From Thioclava electrotropha (GTDB taxonomy: Bacteria; Pseudomonadota; Alphaproteobacteria; Rhodobacterales; Rhodobacteraceae), in the NCBI RefSeq assembly GCF_002085925.2, contig NZ_CP053562.1:1840001-1904000 (forward strand): DNA of 64,000 nt, written 5' to 3'. Shown here in pieces: positions 42,591 to 51,040 of the stretch. Both the position numbers and the translations under genes were made by a program. Below the pieces are notes generated by a model. The model ran no database searches. It was not told the DNA's origin and was given only the letters and a program-made list of their open reading frames with translations. Each line of letters starts with the position of its first letter. The first letter of the stretch is position 1.

Positions 42591-44141
42591 TTAACCTTTC
42601 TTTAGGGGTGTCTGCCCGATCAACCGATCGGTGAGCGCATTGAGATAGAGACCGTTCATCAGATGGACCCGCAGCCCCGCCGCAGCCGGATGGCTGCCCC
42701 AGAGCGGGAAGGTCGCCTGCGCCCATGCTGCGAGACCGAAGCCCACGACGGTCAGGAGCATCACCAGCCAGACCAGTGGATCGGCGACGGGCGGCGGCGG
42801 CAGGGCGCCCGCCGAGAGCGCATTCGCCCCCCAATGCAGCGCGAAATAGCCAAGGGTCGCGCCCAGAGACATCAGCGTCGTGCGCCAGAACAGAGGCCAG
42901 GGTGCGGCCTCCGCCAGCCCCTGCGCGATCAGGTAGGCCACACCGAAGACGAGGATGGCACCGAGCGCGATCGCCTGTGGCGGCTCGTGCCAGAGCCCGG
43001 AGAGCGCGAGCGCCCCGCCATAGATCGCAAGCGAGAGCGCGAAAGCACGCAGCACCGCCCCGGCGCCCGGCACCGCGACAGGGCCGGGCCGGTGCTGCTG
43101 CGCCACTGCGGCGACCGCGCTGCCGGAGGACAGGAAGGCATGCGCCTTGTAGAGCGAATGCGCCACGATATGCAGAAGCGCCAGCGGGAACAGCGCCAGT
43201 CCGCATTGCAGCACCATGAAACTCATCTGCGCGCAGGTGGACCAGGCAAGCGAGGTCTTCACCGCCGATTGCGTTGTGGCCACAGCCGCCGCGATCAATG
43301 CGCTAAGCCCGCCGATCAGCGCCAGCACCGCGAGGACGCCGGGCGCGCTCAGCATCACGTCCGCGAAGCGGATCAGCAGGAACCCTCCGGCATTGACCAC
43401 GCCCGCATGCATCAGCGCCGAGACCGGGGTCGGGGCCTCCATCACCTCGGTCAGCCAGCCATGGGTCGGGATCAGCGCGGATTTGAACACCGCCGCGAGG
43501 CCGAGAAGGCCCGCCACGATCCAGAGCGAGGACGACCCGTTTCCGGCGCGCGCGGCCTCGGCGATACGCGCGATGTCGGTGGTGCCGAAACCATACGCGA
43601 GCAGGCTCACCGCGATCAGAAGCGCGCCGCTTGCGATCAGCCCGCTCAGGGATTTCTTGCGTGCCGCCCGCTGCGCGCCGGGCCGTTCGGGATAGAACAG
43701 CAACAGCCGGTGCAGGCCGGTGCCGACTGCGACCCAGGCGACCATCAGCTGGAACAGGTTGCCCGCCACCACCAGAGCCAGCACACAGGCGAGTGTCAGG
43801 CTCATCCAGCCCATGAACCAGCTTTGCCGCGCCTCGCCATCGAGGGCGACCCGCGAGAAGCGCAGCGTCACCCAGCCGACGAAGCCGACCGTCAGCGCCA
43901 GCGAGATGCTGACGATATCGCTGCGCGCCGACAGCCCGATGCTCGCCGCGCCAAGGAGCGGGCTCGTCTGAGGCCCTGACAGCGCAAGCGTCACCGCCGC
44001 GATGAGTGTCGCGAGCAGCCCCAGCACCGCGGCCAGTTCCGGCCCACGCAGGCGCGCCCCGGCCCGTGTCGCAGGTCGAAGAAGCAGATTTGTCCCGACC
44101 GCGATCAAAAGCGCCGAGGGCAGCAGTAGAAGATAGGACAT
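42591..44141 (-). CDS. dabB: DabB, membrane subunit of the inorganic carbon pump (NuoL-like)
   Basis: A 516-residue proton-channel-like membrane protein of the NADH-quinone oxidoreductase subunit 5 family. Typical segments are LIPTHGWLTEVMEAPTPVSALMHAG (about 220-245, with the conserved Glu and His), TTQSAVKTSLAWSTCAQMSFM and LYKAHAFLSSGS. GGAGG five bases before the ATG at 44141 favours that start over 44153. It forms dabBA with the next gene and is divergent from a LysR regulator. Confidence 0.9.
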   Translation of the reverse strand: MSYLLLLPSALLIAVGTNLLLRPATRAGARLRGPELAAVLGLLATLIAAVTLALSGPQTSPLLGAASIGLSARSDIVSISLALTVGFVGWVTLRFSRVALDGEARQSWFMGWMSLTLACVLALVVAGNLFQLMVAWVAVGTGLHRLLLFYPERPGAQRAARKKSLSGLIASGALLIAVSLLAYGFGTTDIARIAEAARAGNGSSSLWIVAGLLGLAAVFKSALIPTHGWLTEVMEAPTPVSALMHAGVVNAGGFLLIRFADVMLSAPGVLAVLALIGGLSALIAAAVATTQSAVKTSLAWSTCAQMSFMVLQCGLALFPLALLHIVAHSLYKAHAFLSSGSAVAAVAQQHRPGPVAVPGAGAVLRAFALSLAIYGGALALSGLWHEPPQAIALGAILVFGVAYLIAQGLAEAAPWPLFWRTTLMSLGATLGYFALHWGANALSAGALPPPPVADPLVWLVMLLTVVGFGLAAWAQATFPLWGSHPAAAGLRVHLMNGLYLNALTDRLIGQTPLKKG

Positions 44142-44186
44142 GGCAACCTCCATTCCGTTCCGGGGAGAGGTAGCGGTGGTTCATCT

Positions 44187-44236
44187 TGAATAAAAATTCA
44201 TTGTTTGCCTCATATCGTTCTGTTTAATGGAACGAT
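44187..44236. promoter_or_regulatory. Divergent promoter/operator between dabB and its LysR gene
   Basis: Two dyads: TGAAT-AAAA-ATTCA (44187-44200) and ATCGTTC-TGTTTAATG-GAACGAT (44214-44236). The second covers the lysR start codon. The A/T-rich dyads fit LysR-type operator half-sites. Confidence 0.55.
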
Positions 44237-45128
44237 GTCGGAGCTGAACTATCATCATCTGCGCTATTTCCACGAGGTTGCGAAGGACGGAAACCTGACG
44301 CGCACGGCGGAGCGTTTGAACGTTTCGCAATCGGCGCTCTCGACGCAGATCCGCACATTAGAGGCGCGGATCGGGCACCAGCTGTTCGAGCGCCGCGGTC
44401 GCCAATTGGTTTTGACTGAGGTGGGTCATATCACGCTCGACTATTCGGAGCGTATTTTCGAGGCAGGCGAAGAACTTGAAGCCACGTTGCGGCAGGCTTC
44501 GGCGGGGCGTCAAGCGGTGCGCATCGGGGCGCTCTCGACGCTTTCGCGGAACTTCCAGATCGGGTTTCTCGCACCGATCATCGGGCGTCAGGATGTGGAG
44601 ATCGTGCTGCGGTCAGGCAGCGCGAACGTGCTGTTCGAGGCGCTGCAGGCGATGGCGCTCGACGTGGTTCTGACGACCGAGCCGCCCGCCCGTGACGTGT
44701 TCTCGAGCTTCATCGCGCATCGCGTCGCAGAACAGAAGGTTCTCTTGCATGGCACGCCGCACCGGCTGCGGCACGCCACGCTTGAGGAGATGCTGCGCGA
44801 GGAGCCTGTGATCCTGCCGACCGACAGTTCGATCCGGACCGGGTTCGACAGTCTGATCACGCGACTCGGGCTGCGCCCGCAAGTGGCGGCGGAAGTCGAC
44901 GACATGGCCATGATCCGCCTTCTGGCCCGGGAGGATGCAGGCCTTGCGATCACGCCCGCGGTGGTTCTGGCCGACGAGCTTCGCGAGGGCTTCCTGGTGA
45001 CCGCGCCCTTCGATCTCGATATTGGCGAGGATTTCTACGCCGTGACCCTGCAGCGCCGGTTTCCGAACCCGGTGGTTGCGGACATGCTGGAGAAGGCGCG
45101 CGAGGCCGAGGCGCCGAGGGCTGACTGA
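44235..45128 (+). CDS. LysR-family regulator divergent from dabBA
   Basis: A 297-residue regulator of the NhaR/CynR-like group. Helix-turn-helix at 5-62 (NYHHLRYFHEVAKDGNLTRT, RLNVSQSALSTQIRTLE, LFERRGRQLVLTEVG), effector domain from about 88 (VRIGALSTLSRNFQIGFLAPI). The ATG at 44235 is chosen since the conserved N-terminus starts there. Position suggests control of dabBA in response to inorganic carbon, analogous to other carbon-concentration LysR regulators; that is inference. Confidence 0.88.
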   Translation: MSELNYHHLRYFHEVAKDGNLTRTAERLNVSQSALSTQIRTLEARIGHQLFERRGRQLVLTEVGHITLDYSERIFEAGEELEATLRQASAGRQAVRIGALSTLSRNFQIGFLAPIIGRQDVEIVLRSGSANVLFEALQAMALDVVLTTEPPARDVFSSFIAHRVAEQKVLLHGTPHRLRHATLEEMLREEPVILPTDSSIRTGFDSLITRLGLRPQVAAEVDDMAMIRLLAREDAGLAITPAVVLADELREGFLVTAPFDLDIGEDFYAVTLQRRFPNPVVADMLEKAREAEAPRAD

Positions 45129-45209
45129 CGCCGCAGTCCATCGACCTGTCGGTCCTTACCTAACGCCGCTCGGCGGAGGTCGAGCGGTTGCCCGACGCGG
45201 GGAGGGCCA

Positions 45210-45234
45210 CGTCACGGCGAGACCGTCCGTGACG
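45210..45234. terminator. Hairpin between convergent genes
   Basis: CGTCACGG (45210-45217) pairs with CCGTGACG (45227-45234), loop of nine. It lies between the lysR and the E2 catalytic gene stops and could serve both. Confidence 0.5.
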
Positions 45235-45259
45235 GCGCATTTCGTCCCCCATCCGGCAC

Positions 45260-46150
45260 TCAGATCAGCATCCGACGCGGGTCGGCGAGCAGGGCGGCAT
45301 AGCGCGCCAGGAAACGTGCCGCATCCGCCCCGTTGATGACCCGGTGGTCATAACTCAGATCGAGCGGGCAGAGCGGGACCGGGACCCATTCGCCCTCCCA
45401 GACCGGCATGACCTGACTGCGGGTGATCCCGAGGATCGCGACTTCGGGCGGGTTCACGATCGGGGTGAAGGCGCTGCCGCCGATCCCGCCAAGATTGGAG
45501 ATCGTCATCGACGCCCCGCCCATCTCCTCGGGACGCAGCTTGCGACCCTGCGCCTTGCGCGAGAGGTCGGTGATCTCCGCCGCGATCTCCCACAGTCCCT
45601 TGCGGTCGGCGTCACGGATCACCGGGACCATCAGCCCGTTCGGCGTGTCGACCGCGATCCCGACATGGACGTAATCCTTCAGCACCAGCGTCTCCCCGCT
45701 GGCATCAAGCGAGGCGTTGAAGCGAGGGAATTCCCGCAGGCAACGCGCGAGGACGCGCACATGAAAAGCGAGGGCGGTCAGGCGCGTACCACGTTCGCGC
45801 GCCTCGTCGCGCAGGCCTTTGCGGAACGCCTCGACCGCGCGCATGTCGGCGCTGTCGTGATGCGTGACCTGCGGGATCAACGCATTCGCGGCCGAGAGGT
45901 TGTCGGCGGCCACGCGGGCGATGCGCGACAGCGGTTCTTCGGTGACGGGCCCGAAGGCCGCATGATCGACATCCCAGTAGCGCGCAGCATCAGGCGAGGC
46001 AGTTGGCGCCGACGAGGTCATCCCGTCGGCCTTGCGATCCACATCCTCGCGCGCGAGCGTCTCGCGTCCGGTTTCCTGTGCGAGGCGGTCGAGGTTCACC
46101 CCACGCTCGGCGGCATAGCTGCGCACCGATGGGCTTGCGACATAGCTCAT
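45260..46150 (-). CDS. 2-oxoacid dehydrogenase E2, catalytic part without lipoyl domain
   Basis: A 296-residue dihydrolipoyl acyltransferase lacking a lipoyl domain. It begins with a peripheral subunit-binding domain (ASPSVRSYAAERGVNLDRLA, residues 5-24), a short Pro/Ala linker and the catalytic domain (about 65-296) ending with the active-site motif SYDHRVINGADAARFL. The two lipoyl domains are on a separate gene at 47611-48969. GAGGAGGAAACC precedes the ATG at 46150. It transfers the acyl group to CoA in the complex formed with the E1 genes upstream. Confidence 0.87.
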   Translation of the reverse strand: MSYVASPSVRSYAAERGVNLDRLAQETGRETLAREDVDRKADGMTSSAPTASPDAARYWDVDHAAFGPVTEEPLSRIARVAADNLSAANALIPQVTHHDSADMRAVEAFRKGLRDEARERGTRLTALAFHVRVLARCLREFPRFNASLDASGETLVLKDYVHVGIAVDTPNGLMVPVIRDADRKGLWEIAAEITDLSRKAQGRKLRPEEMGGASMTISNLGGIGGSAFTPIVNPPEVAILGITRSQVMPVWEGEWVPVPLCPLDLSYDHRVINGADAARFLARYAALLADPRRMLI

Positions 46151-46160
46151 GGTTTCCTCC

Positions 46161-47591
46161 TCACCAACTGGCCGAAATGTATTGCGTTTCCATGAATTCG
46201 AGCATGCCTTCATGCCCGCCCTCGCGGCCCAGACCCGATTGCTTGGAGCCCCCGAAGGGTGCCGCCGGGTCGCTGACCAGACCGCGATTGAGGCCGACCA
46301 TCCCGTAATCGAGCCGCTCGCAGACCCGCATCCCGCGCGCCATGTCCTGCGTGAAGACATAGCCGACCAGCCCGTATTCGGTGTCGTTTGCGCGCGCGAT
46401 CACGTCCTCCTCGTCGGTGAAGGTCTGGATCGCGGCAACCGGGCCGAAGATCTCGTCATGCACGCATGCAGCATCCTGCGGCACCTTCGTCAGCACGGTC
46501 GGCGGGTAGAAATAGCCCGGCCCGTTCGGGACCTTGCCACCCAGTTTCAGCTCGGCGCCACGCTCCAGCGCGTCGGTTACGAAGCTCGCCACCTTGTCGC
46601 GGGTCTTGGCGTTGACCAGCGGGCCGACATCGACATCCTTCTCGACGCCGTTGCCCACCTTCAGCGCGCCCATCGCCGCGGTCATCTTCGCGGTGAATTC
46701 CTCGGCCACCGCCTCGTGCACATAGAACCGGTTCGCGGCGGTGCAGGCTTCGCCGAGGTTGCGCATCTTGGCCAGCATCGCGCCCTCGACGGCGACGTCG
46801 ATATCGGCATCCTCGAAGACGATCAGCGGCGCGTTGCCGCCCAGCTCCATTGCCGGTTTCAGTACCTGATCGGCGGCGGAGCGCAGAAGCTTCCGACCGA
46901 CCCCGGTCGAGCCGGTGAAGCTGACGACCCGCACCCGCGGATCGTGCAGCATGTGATCGACGATCTCTGCGGAGTTCTCAGACGGCAGCACGTTCACGAG
47001 GCCCTTGGGCACGCCTGCCTCTTCCAACAGCGGCATCAGCGCGAGCATCGTCAGCGGCGTCTCGGAGGCGGGTTTGATGATGACAGGGCAGCCAGCGGCG
47101 AGCGCGGGCGCGATCTTGCGGGTGCCCATCGCGGCCGGGTAGTTCCAGGGCGTCACCAGCACCGCGATGCCCGCCGGCTTGTGTTGCACCACGATCCGCG
47201 CGCCGGAGGCCGGGGCGCGGGTGATCATGCCGTCTGCGCGCACGGCTTCCTCGGCGAACCAGCGGAAGAATTCTGCGGCGTAGCGGGCTTCGCCCATCGC
47301 GTCGGTCCCAGCCTTGCCGTTTTCCAGCGTAATGAGATGCGCAAAGTGATCGAGCCGTTCGGTCATCAGCTCGAACGCCTTGCGCAGGATTTCCGAGCGT
47401 TCGCGGGGCGTGCGTGCGGCCCAGTCGACGAAGGCTTTCTGCGCGGCATCGAGGGCGGCATCCGCGTCTTCGATCTCGGCGGAGGCGACGGAGGCGAGCA
47501 CGTCCTCGGTCGCGGGGTTGATCACATCGAAGCGGGTGCCCTTCGCGCCCGGGCGCCACGCGCCGTCGATATAGAGATCGGTCTGGTCCAT
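46161..47591 (-). CDS. NAD(P)-dependent aldehyde dehydrogenase (succinate-semialdehyde type)
   Basis: A 476-residue ALDH. Cofactor and catalytic motifs: VTPWNYPAAMGTRKIAPALA (Asn about residue 147), FTGSTGVGRKL (about 222-232), catalytic Glu in MELGGNAPLIVF and catalytic Cys in GEACTAANRFYV (about 281). GabD-like by overall pattern (ELGGNAP, GGSKQSGLGREGG). Start ATG at 47591. It stands between the two E2 genes of the same operon, so its aldehyde probably comes from the same pathway. Confidence 0.9.
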   Translation of the reverse strand: MDQTDLYIDGAWRPGAKGTRFDVINPATEDVLASVASAEIEDADAALDAAQKAFVDWAARTPRERSEILRKAFELMTERLDHFAHLITLENGKAGTDAMGEARYAAEFFRWFAEEAVRADGMITRAPASGARIVVQHKPAGIAVLVTPWNYPAAMGTRKIAPALAAGCPVIIKPASETPLTMLALMPLLEEAGVPKGLVNVLPSENSAEIVDHMLHDPRVRVVSFTGSTGVGRKLLRSAADQVLKPAMELGGNAPLIVFEDADIDVAVEGAMLAKMRNLGEACTAANRFYVHEAVAEEFTAKMTAAMGALKVGNGVEKDVDVGPLVNAKTRDKVASFVTDALERGAELKLGGKVPNGPGYFYPPTVLTKVPQDAACVHDEIFGPVAAIQTFTDEEDVIARANDTEYGLVGYVFTQDMARGMRVCERLDYGMVGLNRGLVSDPAAPFGGSKQSGLGREGGHEGMLEFMETQYISASW

Positions 47592-47610
47592 GTCGGTCCG
47601 GTTCCTTGTA

Positions 47611-48969
47611 TCAGAGGAGATGGCGCAGCGGCTCGTCCAGCCGCGCGGCAAATCCGGTTATCAGGTCGAGCGCCGCCTCGGGCGCGAGCTGGCCGGGATC
47701 GGCCTCGAGCGTGAGGGTCAGCGGATCGGAGCCGGTGAGCGTCAACACCGGCTGCGCCTCCGCGCCGAGCGAGATCCGCTGCAACGCGCTGCCTCGCAGA
47801 TCGCGGATCAGGAGCGCTGCGGTGGCATCCTCTTCCGCCTCAGGCGCCTGACCCAGCGGATGACGCGCCGGATCGGCGAAGCAGCGGCTGCGCCCGTGAC
47901 GCGAGACCGCGACCGGGCCGGACAGCGCCGCGCCTGCCGCGAGACCGGCGAGCAGCGCGCCCGGGTCGGGGGTCTCGCCCGTTTCCGCCGCGATCCATTC
48001 GCAGAAGGCGGCGAACCCCTGGGCTGAGACCTCGGCACTCAGATGCAGCGCCTGTGCGGTCGGGGCGGTCGCCGTCGCGGCTTGCGGGGCGGGCAGGGTG
48101 CGCAGCGTCTCGAGATCCGAGACGTGATAGGGCTGCGCGATCCCGGCCTCGGCCAGTCGTACAAGGTCGAGCCCTTGTTCGCGGGCCAGCCGTTTCGCCT
48201 TAGGCGAGGCGAGGATGCGACCGCCGGGCGCGGGTGCTGCCGCGGGTTTCTCAGACGGTTTGGCCGGTTCTGACTTCGGTGCGGCCTCCTTCTCCGGCGT
48301 CGGTTTCGTAGCCGGGGCTTCTGCCTTGGCAGGCTCGGGCGCGGCCGGTTTCTGCGCATGGCTGCGACGGACCGGGTTCGCGGGCGCCTCCGCCGAGATG
48401 ATCGCGATCGGCGCGCCGACCGGAACTTCCTCACCGGGTTCGGCGAGGATCGCGGCGAGATAACCCGAGGCACCGGCGGGCACTTCGACCGCGCTCTTGT
48501 CGGTCTCGACCTCGAAAAGGATGTCGTCGGCGCCTACCGCGTCGCCCGGCTCCTTCAGCCATGTCGTGATCTGCCCGGTTTCCTGCGCCATACCGAGCGC
48601 GGGCATGATGACCTCCGCGCCCTCGGGGAGCGCATCGTCGGTTTTGGGCTTACTGTAGGTTTCGGGCGTCGCTTCGGGGGCCGGGGCGTCTTGCGCGACA
48701 TCCCCGCCAGCTTCGGCCTCCGCGGCTTCCTTGCTTTCCGCGATCACGGCGACCACCGCGCCCACCGGCACGTCATCGCCCGCCATCGCACGCAGCCCAC
48801 CGAGGAAACCGTCGGCCTGCGCCTCGACCTCCATCGTGGCCTTGTCGGTTTCGACCTCCATCAGAGGGTCGCCCGCCTTCACGGCATCGCCCGGCTCTTT
48901 CAGCCAGGCGACCAGCTGGCCCGATTGCTGGGCCATGCCGAGCGCGGGCATGATGACCTCATGCGGCAT
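47611..48969 (-). CDS. Di-lipoyl E2-like protein with degenerate catalytic domain
   Basis: A 452-residue protein with two lipoyl domains (lysines in EVETDKATMEV, about residue 43, and EVETDKSAVEV, about 156), an Ala/Pro/Lys linker, a subunit-binding domain (ASPKAKRLAREQGLDLVRLA, about 253-272) and a C-terminal region that recalls the acyltransferase fold but has lost the HRxxxG active site. With the catalytic-only E2 at 45260 it forms one E2 function over two genes. AGGAGG precedes the ATG at 48969, and the gene overlaps E1 beta by 11 bases. Confidence 0.86.
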   Translation of the reverse strand: MPHEVIMPALGMAQQSGQLVAWLKEPGDAVKAGDPLMEVETDKATMEVEAQADGFLGGLRAMAGDDVPVGAVVAVIAESKEAAEAEAGGDVAQDAPAPEATPETYSKPKTDDALPEGAEVIMPALGMAQETGQITTWLKEPGDAVGADDILFEVETDKSAVEVPAGASGYLAAILAEPGEEVPVGAPIAIISAEAPANPVRRSHAQKPAAPEPAKAEAPATKPTPEKEAAPKSEPAKPSEKPAAAPAPGGRILASPKAKRLAREQGLDLVRLAEAGIAQPYHVSDLETLRTLPAPQAATATAPTAQALHLSAEVSAQGFAAFCEWIAAETGETPDPGALLAGLAAGAALSGPVAVSRHGRSRCFADPARHPLGQAPEAEEDATAALLIRDLRGSALQRISLGAEAQPVLTLTGSDPLTLTLEADPGQLAPEAALDLITGFAARLDEPLRHLL

Positions 48970-49954
48970 CGCTCACCTCCTGCCGGACCAGCCGGCGGGC
49001 CGCTTGCGCCACGCCCTCGGCCGTGGGCACGGTCAGATCCTCGAGCGCGGGTGAGAAGGGCACGGGCACGTCCATCGCGCCCATCCGCAGCACCGGCGCA
49101 TCGAGATGGTAGAAGGCCTTCTCGGAGATGCGCGCGGCGATCTCGCCGGTGATGCCGTAGCTCTGATGGCCCTCGTCGATGACGATGGCGCGGCTGGTCT
49201 TGCGCACGCTGTCGAGGATGGTCTTCTCATCCAGCGGCACGATGGTGCGCGGGTCGATCACCTCGGCCGAGATACCCTCGGCGGCCAGCGTCTCGGCGGC
49301 GGCCTGCGCCACCTGCACCATCGACGAGGTCGCGACCAGCGTGATGTCTTTGCCCTGGCGCAGCACGTTGGCCTCGCCAAAGGGGATGTAATACTCCTCC
49401 TCGGGCACCGGGGCCTTGTCATTATACATCAGCTTGTCTTCGAAGATCACGACCGGGCTATTATCGCGGATCGCGGTCTTCATCAGCCCCTTGGCCTCGT
49501 AGGCCGAAGAGGGCAGGGCGACCTTCAGTCCCGGGATATGCGCGACCAGCGCGTGCAGCGACTGGCTGTGCTGCGCCGCCGAGCGTCGGGTCGCGCCGAG
49601 GTTCGTGCGCAGCACAAGCGGCACGCTCAGCTTGCCGCCCGACATGTAATGCGTCTTGGCCGCCTGATTGCAGAGCTGATCCATCACGAGGAACAGGAAG
49701 TCCCCGAACATCAGATCGACGATGGGCCGCGATCCGGTCATCGCGGCGCCCACAGCGAGGCCCATGAAACCGGGCTCGGATATGGGGGTGTCGATGATCC
49801 GCTCGGTTCCGAATTCCTCGACGAGCCCGGAGAGGACCTTGAAGGGGGTGCCGGCTTCGGCCACGTCCTCGCCGATCAGGAAGATCGTGGGATCGCGGCG
49901 CATTTCTTCCGCGATGGCCTCGTTGACGGCCTTGGACAGGGTGATCTCGCGCAT
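48959..49954 (-). CDS. 2-oxoacid/acetoin dehydrogenase E1 beta subunit
   Basis: A 331-residue E1 beta (transketolase pyrimidine domain). It contains FLIGEDVAEAGTPFKVLSGL, TPISEPGFMGLAVGAAMTG (TPP-contacting Glu), GGKLSVPLVLRTNLGA and HSQSLHALVAHIPGLKV (catalytic His). CTGAGGAGGAAATC precedes the ATG at 49954. The sequence type covers pyruvate, branched-chain and acetoin dehydrogenases, and the substrate cannot be fixed from it. Confidence 0.9.
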   Translation of the reverse strand: MREITLSKAVNEAIAEEMRRDPTIFLIGEDVAEAGTPFKVLSGLVEEFGTERIIDTPISEPGFMGLAVGAAMTGSRPIVDLMFGDFLFLVMDQLCNQAAKTHYMSGGKLSVPLVLRTNLGATRRSAAQHSQSLHALVAHIPGLKVALPSSAYEAKGLMKTAIRDNSPVVIFEDKLMYNDKAPVPEEEYYIPFGEANVLRQGKDITLVATSSMVQVAQAAAETLAAEGISAEVIDPRTIVPLDEKTILDSVRKTSRAIVIDEGHQSYGITGEIAARISEKAFYHLDAPVLRMGAMDVPVPFSPALEDLTVPTAEGVAQAARRLVRQEVSDAA

Positions 49955-49964
49955 GATTTCCTCC

Positions 49965-50963
49965 TCAGGCGGCGTCGTTGGGGGCGTAGACATGCATGTC
50001 GACCTCGCCCACGTCGGGGTAGTCGGCGGCAAGCGCATATTCGACGGCGTCGGCGGCGTCTTTCTTCACCGCCTCGCGGATCTCCTCGAGTTTCGCGTCG
50101 CTCGCCACGCCCTCACCGACCAGCCATTTGCCGAAATTGATGATCGGGTCGCGCTGCTCCTTCCAGATCGTCTCTTCGTCCTTGGAACGGTAGTAGTCGC
50201 GGTTGATGTCGCCGACATGGTGGCCGTGATAGCGATAGGTCTTGAGCTCGATGAAGAACGGGCCTTCGCCCTTGCGGGCGCGGGCGACCAGTCGCTGGGC
50301 GAGTTCGTTCACCGCCAGCACGTCTTGACCGTCGACCTCGAAGGCTTCGATCCCGAATGCCTCGGCCCGCGCGGTCAGCGAACCTGCGGCGATTTCGTCG
50401 GTCTTGGTGTACTCGGAATAGCCGTTGTTCTCGCAGGCGTAGATCACCGGCAGCTTCCACAGCGCGGCCATGTTCATCACCTCGTACCAGAGGCCCTGCG
50501 CGGTCGCGCCGTCGCCGAAGAAGCAGACGGTCACGTCGTCGCGCCCGAGCCGCCGTGCCGAGAGCGCGGCCCCCGTCGCGATCCCCATCGAGCCGCCGAC
50601 GATGGCGTTGGCGCCGAGGTTACCGTGGCTTTGGTCGGCGATATGCATCGAGCCGCCCTTGCCGCGGCAATAGCCCTCGACCTTGCCCAGAAGCTCGCAG
50701 AACATCTGCTTGAACTCGGCCCCCTTGGCGACGCAATGGCCGTGACCGCGGTGTGTCGACGTGATCTTGTCGTCGTCGGTCAGCGCCTCGCAGATGCCCA
50801 CAGCCACGGCCTCCTCGCCGGAATACATGTGGGTCAGGCCCGGCATCTTGGCGGACAGGTAGAGCTGGTTGGCGTTGTCCTCGAAACTGCGGATGCGCAC
50901 CATCTGGCGGTACATGCGCAGGTAGTCTTCGGTATTCGTCTTGCGCTTGGTGGCTTTGGCCAT
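49965..50963 (-). CDS. 2-oxoacid/acetoin dehydrogenase E1 alpha subunit
   Basis: A 332-residue TPP-dependent E1 alpha. The TPP/Mg motif is GDGATAQGLWYEVMNMAALW ending in NNGYSEY (about 165-195); THRGHGHCVAKGAE and GKGGSMHIAD are the usual active-site segments. No mitochondrial-type phosphorylation loop is evident. It starts at ATG 50963 with GGGGGGAG upstream and lies ten bases before E1 beta. It heads the part of the operon coding the dehydrogenase complex. An E3 gene is absent. Confidence 0.9.
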   Translation of the reverse strand: MAKATKRKTNTEDYLRMYRQMVRIRSFEDNANQLYLSAKMPGLTHMYSGEEAVAVGICEALTDDDKITSTHRGHGHCVAKGAEFKQMFCELLGKVEGYCRGKGGSMHIADQSHGNLGANAIVGGSMGIATGAALSARRLGRDDVTVCFFGDGATAQGLWYEVMNMAALWKLPVIYACENNGYSEYTKTDEIAAGSLTARAEAFGIEAFEVDGQDVLAVNELAQRLVARARKGEGPFFIELKTYRYHGHHVGDINRDYYRSKDEETIWKEQRDPIINFGKWLVGEGVASDAKLEEIREAVKKDAADAVEYALAADYPDVGEVDMHVYAPNDAA

Positions 50964-51040
50964 GGCGCGCTCCCCCCTTTGGCGTATGCGTTATGCGTAA
51001 TGTCCGGGCCCGCGCGGGATGGCGCGGACCCGGGAGCCGG

